The notes under the pieces were generated by a model. That model had not been told where the DNA came from, did no database searches, and saw only the letters and a list, made by a program, of their open reading frames with translations. From positions 310,001 through 374,000 of the forward strand of contig JACKDQ010000004.1 of NCBI GenBank assembly GCA_020633415.1: a stretch of 64,000 nucleotides of DNA, given 5' to 3'. Source of the DNA: Deltaproteobacteria bacterium. GTDB taxonomy: Bacteria; Myxococcota_A; Polyangia; GCA-2747355. Below are positions 18,791 to 26,097 of this stretch, piece after piece; the stretch's first letter is position 1; each line of letters starts with the position of its first letter. The position numbers were made by a program, and so were the translations under genes.

Positions 18791-19728
18791 GTTACAAGGC
18801 CAGTCTCTCTGCGGCGATCGCTGCGCTTCTGCTCGCTTCGCTGGTCAGCTGCGAAGATCAGCGAGCGAAATTCAAACTAACCGATCCGCTCGCTGAACCA
18901 CGGCCTGCCGCCGAGCCATCGACCAGCGCCTCCTCGCCTTCGAGCGCACCAGCGACGCCGCTGAGCAAGCAGCGTTCGGCGGCCAAGGCGGCCAAGCCGA
19001 GTTTCGCCGCGCTACAACTGACGGGCACCACCGTCGCCTACCGTCAGAGCACGCTGGCGCCAAAGGCTGGCGGTACGATCAAGACCGTGCTGGTGCGCGC
19101 CGGCCAACGTGTCGCGGATCAGGCGACGCTGATCGTGCTCGACCAAGTCGATTTCGCTTTGGCCCTACGGCAGGCAAAGGCGGCACAGGCAGCTGCCGAA
19201 GCTCGCCTCGACGCGGTGCGCAGCGAATTCGAGCGCTTCGCCGCCTTGCTCAAGGTACGCGCCGTCCCACAAAGTCAGTACGACAAGGTCAATGCGGAGT
19301 TTAGAGTGGTCACGGCGGCTAAGGCACAGGCCGACGTCGCCGTCGCCCAGGCTCAGCGTGCGCTGAGCAACACCGTCGTTCGTGCGCCGTTTGCCGGGAT
19401 CATCACCGAGGTGATGGTCGACGAGGGCGAAGCGGCGACGATGATGCCGCCGACGCGGCTGCTAACGATCGCCCAGACCGACAGGCTTGAGTTAGTCGTC
19501 CAGGTTCCCGAGCGCGCCTTCGGCGAGCTCTCCGAGGGGTCCAAGCTGCGAGCACGCTTTAACGCCGCTAAGCTCAGTCGTGAACTGACCGTTGCTCGCG
19601 TGGTGCGTGCGCTCGATCCGCGAACCCGGATGTTTCGCGCGATCGCCGAACTCGACAACAGCGATGGCAAGCTGCGCGCCGGGATGTTCGCGAGCGTGAC
19701 CCTGCTCGCCCCAGGGTCAGCCCAATGA
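18787..19728 (+). CDS. RND efflux periplasmic adaptor (membrane fusion protein), lipoprotein
   Basis: A 313-residue HlyD/AcrA-type adaptor. The leader ends in lipobox 'LASLVSC' (Cys at 22), followed by a Pro/Ser/Ala linker. The barrel-sandwich halves are 'LAPKAGGTIKTVLVRAGQRV' (about 90-110) and 'NTVVRAPFAGIITEVMVDEG' (about 195-215), flanking an a-helical hairpin rich in Ala. The C-terminal beta-barrel is short, so it lacks much of the membrane-proximal domain of AcrA. It overlaps the outer-membrane factor and pump genes by four bases on each side. Confidence 0.92.
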   Translation: MSYKASLSAAIAALLLASLVSCEDQRAKFKLTDPLAEPRPAAEPSTSASSPSSAPATPLSKQRSAAKAAKPSFAALQLTGTTVAYRQSTLAPKAGGTIKTVLVRAGQRVADQATLIVLDQVDFALALRQAKAAQAAAEARLDAVRSEFERFAALLKVRAVPQSQYDKVNAEFRVVTAAKAQADVAVAQAQRALSNTVVRAPFAGIITEVMVDEGEAATMMPPTRLLTIAQTDRLELVVQVPERAFGELSEGSKLRARFNAAKLSRELTVARVVRALDPRTRMFRAIAELDNSDGKLRAGMFASVTLLAPGSAQ

Positions 19729-22700
19729 AGCTCGCCGATACTTCGATTCGTCGGCCGGTTCTCGCCACCGTGATGGTTGGCGCGTTGATGGTCTTCGGTC
19801 TGGTCGCCTTTCCGAACATCGGCGTCGATCTGTTTCCTGAGGTCGAGTTTCCGATCGCCACGATTACCGCGGTCTATCCCGGCGCAGACCCGGTGACAGT
19901 CGAGAGCAAGGTCGTCGACAAACTTGAAGAAGCAGTCAGCAGCGTCAACGGCATCAAGGTGCTGCGTTCGACCAGCATGGAGAACGTCGGTCAGGTCGTG
20001 ATCCAGTTTGTTCTCGAGCGCAGCGCGGCTCGCGCTGTTCAGGACGTTCGCGACAAGGTGTCTTCGGCCCTGCGCAACCTGCCGCCGGACTTGGAGCCGC
20101 CAGTCGTCGAGAAGTTTGACGTCGGCGCAGCGCCGATCCTGGCGATCGCTGTCGCCGGCCCGCAGCCGATTCGCGAGCTGACGCGGATCACCGATGATGT
20201 CGTCAAGCAGAAGCTACAGTCGCTGCGCGGTGTTGGTGGAATCGACATCGTTGGTGGGCGCGAGCGCGAGTTTCATGTCTGGATCGACGCTCGCAAGCTT
20301 GAGGCTCAAGGGCTAAGCGTCGACGACGTGATGGGCACGTTGCGTGCTCAGAATATCGAAATCCCCGGTGGCCGGCTCAATGTTGGCGACCAGGAGCTGG
20401 TGGTCAAGACGCGCGGCCAGCTGCGCTCGATCGAGCAGCTTCGCCGGGTGATCATCACCTCCGCTCTGGGCGCGACGATCCGCATCGGTGATATCGCCCG
20501 CGTCGAAGACGGCGTCGAAGAGGCCCGTTCGTACGCCTCACGCGATGGCATCTCTGCGGTCTCCTTGGTCGTCCGCAAACAGTCGGGCGCCAACACCGTC
20601 GCCGTCGCCAAAGCCGTTCATCAAGCGATCGCCAAACTCAATCAGCGCATGCCCGAAGGTGTGAAGATCACCGTGCCGCTCGACAACTCGGTTTATATCG
20701 GCAAGGCGATCTCGGACGTTCAGTTCGACTTGGCATTTGGTGCGGTCCTCGCGGTGATCATCATCCTGTTCTTTCTGCACGATTGGCGGGCAACAGCGAT
20801 CAGTGCGCTGGCGATTCCGACGTCTGTGGTCGCGACGTTTGCCTTCATCAACGCGATGGGCTTCACGTTCAACAACATGACGATGCTCGCCTTGACCCTT
20901 TCGATCGGCATCCTCGTCGACGATGCGATCGTCGTCATCGAAGCGATCCACCGCCATGTCGCGATGGGTAAGCCCGCGATGCGTGCGGCGTCGGATGCCT
21001 GCAAAGAGATCGGTCTGGCGGTAATGGCGACCACTGCCTCGATCGTCGCCGTCTTCGTACCAGTTGCCGTAATGAAGGGGTTGATCGGTCGTTTCTTTCT
21101 GCAGTTCGGTCTGACGGTGGCATTCGCCGTGATCGTTTCGCTGTTTGTCGCCTTCACGCTAACCCCGATGATGGCGTCGCGGATGCTGCGCACGCATCAC
21201 AGCAGTCAGCGCTGGTTGTGGCGAAAGATTGCGGCCGTGCTCGATCGGTTCGATGCCTACTATCGGCGGATTCTCGGCTGGGCGCTGCACCATCGCGCCT
21301 GGACGTTGCTGATCGCGACTGTGGCTTTTTTCGGCAGCTGCAGCTTGATGAAGGTGGTGCCTTTCGAGTTTTTGCCTCCCGAAGATCGCGGCGAATTTTC
21401 GGTGAAGATCGAAACCACTTCGGGTACCGATCTGCCGACCACGCGAGGGGAGGTCGAGCGGGTCGGTGAGATGCTACGGCGTGTGCCGGGGGTGGAGAGC
21501 ACGTTCGCTACCGTCGGTGGCGGGGCAGCCGGGACGATCAACAAGGCAGATCTGCAGGTAAACCTCGTCGAGCGCAAGCGACGGGACTTTACCCAGGCCG
21601 AAGCGATGGCCCATGTGCGCAAGGTGATCAAGCGCATCGACCCCAAAGCTCAAACGACAGTTGACCAGATCAATGCCGTAGGTGGCGGCGGTTTCCGCGC
21701 ACAGCTGATCCAGCTCAACATTCGTGGCAACGACTTTGGCGAGATCAACAAGGTCGCCAAGAAGATCATCGACCACATGCGGCGTTCGGGTGGTTACGTC
21801 GACATCGACTCGACCTATCGCGGAGGTAAGCCCGAGGTGGCGGTTGTGATCGACCGAGATCGTGCCGCCGACTTAGGTGTGCCTGTGGCGACGATTGCGG
21901 CTAGCCTGCGCACTCTGGTCGCTGGAGAGAAAGTCGGCGAGTTGAATACCGATGGCGATCGCTTCGATATTCGCGTGCGTCTGGCGCAGTATTTCCGCAG
22001 CGATCCGAACCTGATCGGCACGCTGCAGGTGCGTTCGATCAGCGGCGGGCTGGTTCCGCTGTCCAATCTGGTGACCGTCGTGCCCGGCGAAGGGCCAGCG
22101 ACGATCGAGCGCCAAAGTCGGCGGCGCCAGGTCACAGTGCTCGCCAACCTCGAAGGCAAGGCGCTCGGCGAGGCGGTCCAGGAGCTCGAAGCCCAGGCGC
22201 GTAAGCACGTGCCGGCGACAATGGATTGGGACTGGGCCGGCATGGGCGAGGTGATGAAGGAGTCCGCCGGACATATGGCCGTGGCCTTGGTGTTGGCGAT
22301 CATCATGATCTACCTGATCCTCGCCGCGCAATTCGAGAGCTTCGTTCATCCGTTTACGATCATGCTCTCGTTGCCGATGTCGCTCGTTGGGGCGCTCGGC
22401 GCACTGGCGGTCACCCAGATGTCGCTGAACATCTTTTCGATGATCGGCGTGATCATGTTGATGGGGCTTGTTACCAAAAACGCGATCCTGCTGGTCGACT
22501 ACACGATTCAGTTGCGCGCACAGGGTGATGACTGCCATCAGGCGCTACTCAAGGCTGGACCAGTCCGCTTGCGTCCGATTCTGATGACCACTGCCGCGAT
22601 GATCGCTGGCATGCTGCCGGTTGCACTCGGTCAGTCCGAGGGCGGCGAACAGCGCGCACCGATGGCGATCTGTGTGATCGGCGGGCTGATCACCTCGACG

Positions 22701-22814
22701 CTGCTCACCTTGGTCGTCGTGCCTGTGGTCTATTCGCTGATCGATGGGCTGTCGCGTCGCCTCCGCGGCCGAAGCAAGTCCGTCGCCGCTGAGCCGAGCG
22801 AGGAAGCCTTGTAG
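19725..22814 (+). CDS. RND family efflux pump (HAE1/AcrB-like)
   Basis: A 1029-residue inner-membrane proton-driven exporter. It starts MKLADTSIRRPVLATVM, typical of the family, and has 12 membrane segments with two large periplasmic loops. The proton-relay aspartates are present in 'GILVDDAIVVIEAI' (about residue 400, TM4), and the matching Lys in 'GLVTKNAILLVDY' (TM10). These residues place it in the hydrophobe/drug group rather than the metal-exporting CusA group. The substrate is unknown, and no adjacent regulator gene is seen. Confidence 0.95.
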   Translation: MKLADTSIRRPVLATVMVGALMVFGLVAFPNIGVDLFPEVEFPIATITAVYPGADPVTVESKVVDKLEEAVSSVNGIKVLRSTSMENVGQVVIQFVLERSAARAVQDVRDKVSSALRNLPPDLEPPVVEKFDVGAAPILAIAVAGPQPIRELTRITDDVVKQKLQSLRGVGGIDIVGGREREFHVWIDARKLEAQGLSVDDVMGTLRAQNIEIPGGRLNVGDQELVVKTRGQLRSIEQLRRVIITSALGATIRIGDIARVEDGVEEARSYASRDGISAVSLVVRKQSGANTVAVAKAVHQAIAKLNQRMPEGVKITVPLDNSVYIGKAISDVQFDLAFGAVLAVIIILFFLHDWRATAISALAIPTSVVATFAFINAMGFTFNNMTMLALTLSIGILVDDAIVVIEAIHRHVAMGKPAMRAASDACKEIGLAVMATTASIVAVFVPVAVMKGLIGRFFLQFGLTVAFAVIVSLFVAFTLTPMMASRMLRTHHSSQRWLWRKIAAVLDRFDAYYRRILGWALHHRAWTLLIATVAFFGSCSLMKVVPFEFLPPEDRGEFSVKIETTSGTDLPTTRGEVERVGEMLRRVPGVESTFATVGGGAAGTINKADLQVNLVERKRRDFTQAEAMAHVRKVIKRIDPKAQTTVDQINAVGGGGFRAQLIQLNIRGNDFGEINKVAKKIIDHMRRSGGYVDIDSTYRGGKPEVAVVIDRDRAADLGVPVATIAASLRTLVAGEKVGELNTDGDRFDIRVRLAQYFRSDPNLIGTLQVRSISGGLVPLSNLVTVVPGEGPATIERQSRRRQVTVLANLEGKALGEAVQELEAQARKHVPATMDWDWAGMGEVMKESAGHMAVALVLAIIMIYLILAAQFESFVHPFTIMLSLPMSLVGALGALAVTQMSLNIFSMIGVIMLMGLVTKNAILLVDYTIQLRAQGDDCHQALLKAGPVRLRPILMTTAAMIAGMLPVALGQSEGGEQRAPMAICVIGGLITSTLLTLVVVPVVYSLIDGLSRRLRGRSKSVAAEPSEEAL

Positions 22815-22988
22815 CGGCGAGCGCCATCGCGCTTCCCCCAATGTGACCGCCGACAACCAATCGATGCTCGATTTTACCCGACCAGTCTGGCAGGTGGGCC
22901 TGTCGATGGGCATTTGCCGCGCGCGCTCAGCGCCGCCGGCCCGCGCCGCCCAACATCGCGTCAGAGCAGGCCTTTTGCTTGGCGATCG

Positions 22989-23004
22989 ATGGCAACGTTG
23001 CCAT
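22989..23004. promoter_or_regulatory. Perfect 16-bp palindrome upstream of a secreted-protein gene
   Basis: ATGGCAACGTTGCCAT is a perfect dyad in the 251-base gap between the RND pump gene and the secreted protein starting at 23066. It could be an operator or a transcript-end structure; no regulator gene is adjacent. The rest of the gap shows nothing recognisable. Confidence 0.45.
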
Positions 23005-23065
23005 GCCACGGTTCGATATGCTGGAACGCTTCCTGCAAATCTCAGTGGGTTGCGGGAGGCGCGTC

Positions 23066-23803
23066 GTGTTCGCGAATATCCGATCTGGGCAGCTACTTTG
23101 TGTGATCGCGTTGTTGGCCTGTGGGGTAGCCGCACGGGCCGAAGGCTTAGCTCCCAAGCGAAGCTATGCCCGCGCTCGCGCTGAAGCCAAACGTCTTTAC
23201 CCCTTCGCCAAGACGATCAGTTTGCGGCAGATCAAGCGCTCGTCACGCGCATTGGACTATCGGCTATCCGTCGATGGCGAGGCGGTGGACAAGAAGATTC
23301 GGGTGGCCGAAGACCGCGTGCTCGTCTTTTCTACGGCAGGCTACGCGCCGCTGCGTCTCGCCGAGCGCGAGACTTTTGTCGCACCGGGTCTCCGCTGGAG
23401 CTTCATCCGTGATCGGCAAGGTCAGCCGAAGCAGATTATCCACACCCGCGGCAGCGAACTGATCTCGTTGCGCATCGCAAATCGCCATGCGACCTTCGAA
23501 TTCATCCCTGGCGGCAAGAACCAAGATGTCGTTTCGGGAACACTCTTTGAAAGGCACGCGGGGCTTGCCTACCAAGGCCTTCCGGCGCTGAGCTTCAGCT
23601 CCGGGTCGACCTTGGACTTGCCCGCCGCGGCGCAAAAGCAGCTGGCGCAGCAGTTACTCGCTGCGCTGAATCGTATCGACAAGCATGACGCCACGCTGAC
23701 CTTCAACATCCCCTTCGCGATGACAGATCCCCTTCGTGTCTTGCTAGTCGAAGGTGACAAGCAGACCGAGTACGTCTGCCTCGGGCCAATCGGCGGATGC
23801 TAA
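23066..23803 (+). CDS. Secreted protein of unknown function
   Basis: A 245-residue protein. The start chosen is GTG at 23066 because GGGAGG lies six bases upstream and because the translation then begins with a clean signal peptide (VFANIRSGQLLCVIALLACG, cleavage after 'AARA'). A longer reading from a TTG at 22979 is possible but has no ribosome-binding site. The mature part is basic at first ('SYARARAEAKRLYPFAK') and then beta-rich, ending in 'VCLGPIGGC'. I do not recognise the family. It follows the RND operon but is separated from it by 251 bases. Confidence 0.7.
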   Translation: MFANIRSGQLLCVIALLACGVAARAEGLAPKRSYARARAEAKRLYPFAKTISLRQIKRSSRALDYRLSVDGEAVDKKIRVAEDRVLVFSTAGYAPLRLAERETFVAPGLRWSFIRDRQGQPKQIIHTRGSELISLRIANRHATFEFIPGGKNQDVVSGTLFERHAGLAYQGLPALSFSSGSTLDLPAAAQKQLAQQLLAALNRIDKHDATLTFNIPFAMTDPLRVLLVEGDKQTEYVCLGPIGGC

Positions 23804-23893
23804 CCCCGCGGACGGGCGTGATGTTGTTCAGCGCGACGGCGCGGCGGCTATTGCTGCTTGCTGCGATTCGCGCCCTGATCGATCATCAAGACC

Positions 23894-24196
23894 ATGTACT
23901 GCCCGAAGTGCGGCGCTCCGCTGGCCAAAGAAAACGGGAGATGGTCTTGCACCAGCGGGGGACTCAAGCTCTCCCGCCGCTTTGGTGAGCGCCTCGAGCA
24001 ACAGTTCGCAGCGCGTTACCAAGCGGGTCGCCGCACCGCCGGGGAAATGAATTTCGTCGCTGGCCTATACTGTCCGTCGTGCGGCGTACCGACAACCAGC
24101 GATAGCTGTCCAGAATGCAGTCAAAGCCTGCGCGCGTTCATTTGGGAGCTCGTCGAGCTACACCCCCATGCCGATGGCAAGGGCGGCTGGCGTTAG
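23894..24196 (+). CDS. Small zinc-ribbon protein
   Basis: A 100-residue protein with three CPxC-type knuckles: 'MYCPKCGAPL' at the start, 'YCPSCGVPT' near residue 60 and 'CPECSQSL' near 74. A single Cys in 'WSCTSGGLKLS' could complete the first site. Such knuckles bind zinc, in nucleic-acid or protein contacts. The ribosome-binding site is weak. Function is not known; composition and knuckle spacing make it a real gene rather than chance. Confidence 0.7.
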   Translation: MYCPKCGAPLAKENGRWSCTSGGLKLSRRFGERLEQQFAARYQAGRRTAGEMNFVAGLYCPSCGVPTTSDSCPECSQSLRAFIWELVELHPHADGKGGWR

Positions 24197-24274
24197 CAGC
24201 GATCCGTCTGCAATCCGGCAAGGTGGGACACAAACGCATCGCGGCCAAGCAGCTGTACAACTGTAATGCCGCAG

Positions 24275-24707
24275 TTATTTCCCCGCCCGCGTCAAGCCTC
24301 GGAGCCGAGGTGCGCCGAAAAGGCCTGGGCGAACCGAACCACGGGTGAAGTCTTTTGGCTGCGACCCACTCCGATGGAGCAGCACCGGCATGTTGAGCGA
24401 CAAACGCGCGCTCTGGATGCCACGCTTGCGCAGCTTCTGGGCCAGTGCCTTTTTGAGCGCTCCGATGTGGGTCGCTGCGCTGCGCCCCGTTTTTGACTGG
24501 TCGACGATTCGCAGCTCGTCGCGGGCAAAATAGCACTCGGTTAGCCCCAACGCGTTCTCTCGACCGAACCTGCTGTCAACGTGACGGAGCTCGATGCGCT
24601 TGAGCTCGAAGGCCGGATTGGGCCAGCGCGTTGAATGCGCCGCATAACATCACGAGCAGCATGCTCAGCGTTAGCAGCACCCACTTTTGTAAAATGCGCA
24701 CGGCCAT
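24275..24707 (-). pseudogene. Secreted protein gene split by a one-base frameshift
   Basis: From the ATG at 24707 (GGAG upstream) a textbook signal peptide is read, MAVRILQKWVLLTLSMLLVM then 'LCGAFNALAQS'. It then leaves the protein-like frame and stops after 43 codons. In the adjacent frame the sequence continues as FELKRIELRHVDSRFG... to 'RAGK' and a stop at 24275. Removing one base in the CCGG at 24613-24616 joins them as 'ALAQSAFELKR' and gives a 143-residue protein. Either a genuine recent frameshift or a sequencing/assembly error. It lies 84 bases downstream of the outer-membrane protein gene on the same strand. Family of the mature part not recognised. Confidence 0.75.
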
Positions 24708-24791
24708 CCCCTGCTCCACTGTGGTGGCATAGCGCTGAAATGCACGGGAGCCCCCTTGGTGAACGAATCCGAACTCGCAGGCTCGGTAGAC

Positions 24792-25994
24792 TCACCAGCC
24801 GCCGAGCAGCGAAAGCAGCATGCCGTACTCTGGCCGGCCTGCTGCGTCTGACAAGCGCTCTAGTGTAGCGGCGCGATTGATGCCGACGAGGCCGCCGACC
24901 CGGACGGCAAACGGTCGCACGGCGAGCTCAGCGTAAGCCTCTCCGGAGATGCCAACGGCAACCTTGCGATCTGTTTCCGCGGCGAACGCTGCGCTACTGA
25001 AGATGCTGAATTCGGCCGACGCACCGATCGCACCGGCGAGCCAGAAGCTCGATCCCTTTGCCCCAGGCAGTGCGCCCTGCAGCCGATAGTCGGCACCGAG
25101 CTTGGTAAACCGCGGCCGAACGCCGTTAAATTCGAAGGCCGTCGCTACATAGAACCAGCGAAAGAGCTCGCTGAGTTGCAGCGTCAAGACCGGCTGCTCT
25201 TCGAACGCGATATAGCTCAACTCGACCAGACCGCGGGCAAATTTCCAGGGCGTGAGTCTGATCGGGTCGCCGGACGCCGCGATGAAGTCGAGGGCCGTGC
25301 CGCTTGCCGAAAACAGCGCACGGAGGCCGACGTCCCAGCGCGGGAGCTTCGCCGCCATATAAAGGCGTGAGCTGCCCGGGATCACGTTGGAGTGGAAGTT
25401 GCTGCTGATGTCGACGCTGGAGCTGCCCGTGGTTTCGGCGGTTACCGTGACGATCGCATCGGTGTCCGCCAGCCAGGCTGTGGTGAGCGAAAGCCATTGG
25501 CCGAGATCGATGCGCGCGCCAGCCATGATTTGACCAAAACCCGTTCCCAGCGGCTTGCCGGTTTGTGGGTAGACCTTGTCTGGCGCCGCCACGCTGTCGC
25601 CGACGGAAAAGAGGAAGGCTGTGATCGCATAGTGATAGGCAAAGTCTCGAAACCCGAGGGTGAGATCGACGTTGCCGCCGGCCAATTGGGCGGTTGTCGG
25701 CTGGTCGGCGACGCAGAGTCGGTACCCGTCGAGGCGTGAAGAGACCCCGCCGAAGTGAAAATAGGTGTGCCGCTTGACGTCGGGGTCGCTGTTGACGCTG
25801 TGCTCGTGCATCATCCGCACCTGCGCGTCGAATCGATCGAGGCTGCGGTCGAGATCAGCGGAAAAATTCCTGGCGCGCACAGCAGCATTGAGGGCGAGCA
25901 GTGCTTGTGATTGATCGCACTGAGCAAAGGCCCGATCGGCACCAGCGAGTAGCAGCAACGTGGCAGTCGCTGCGATAATTTGGCGAGATCCCAT
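24792..25994 (-). CDS. Predicted outer-membrane beta-barrel protein
   Basis: A 400-residue protein with a signal peptide (cleavage after 'RAFA', residue 24). The mature region alternates short hydrophobic strands ('VDLTLGFRDFAYHYAITAFLF', 'GQIMAGARIDLGQWLSLTTAW' in part) with polar turns and ends in a terminal Trp, as many outer-membrane barrels end in an aromatic residue. The ATG is preceded by GGAG at a spacing of 8. No specific family is recognised; a transport or channel role is an inference. Probably co-transcribed with the frameshifted secreted gene downstream. Confidence 0.7.
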   Translation of the reverse strand: MGSRQIIAATATLLLLAGADRAFAQCDQSQALLALNAAVRARNFSADLDRSLDRFDAQVRMMHEHSVNSDPDVKRHTYFHFGGVSSRLDGYRLCVADQPTTAQLAGGNVDLTLGFRDFAYHYAITAFLFSVGDSVAAPDKVYPQTGKPLGTGFGQIMAGARIDLGQWLSLTTAWLADTDAIVTVTAETTGSSSVDISSNFHSNVIPGSSRLYMAAKLPRWDVGLRALFSASGTALDFIAASGDPIRLTPWKFARGLVELSYIAFEEQPVLTLQLSELFRWFYVATAFEFNGVRPRFTKLGADYRLQGALPGAKGSSFWLAGAIGASAEFSIFSSAAFAAETDRKVAVGISGEAYAELAVRPFAVRVGGLVGINRAATLERLSDAAGRPEYGMLLSLLGGW

Positions 25995-26097
25995 CGGTTG
26001 CTCCTGCCGATTCAGCAGTATTACGACACGCGTCGCGCGAGTTATCCGAGGAGATCGTCAGGACCACAAGGTAGGCTGCGGCGCCTCGATCCGGCGA

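Noticed and set aside
24541..24795. Separate small minus-strand gene of 84 codons
   Set aside because: It runs out of frame with the signal peptide read from 24707 and is Ser/Arg-rich; the frameshifted secreted gene explains this stretch better.
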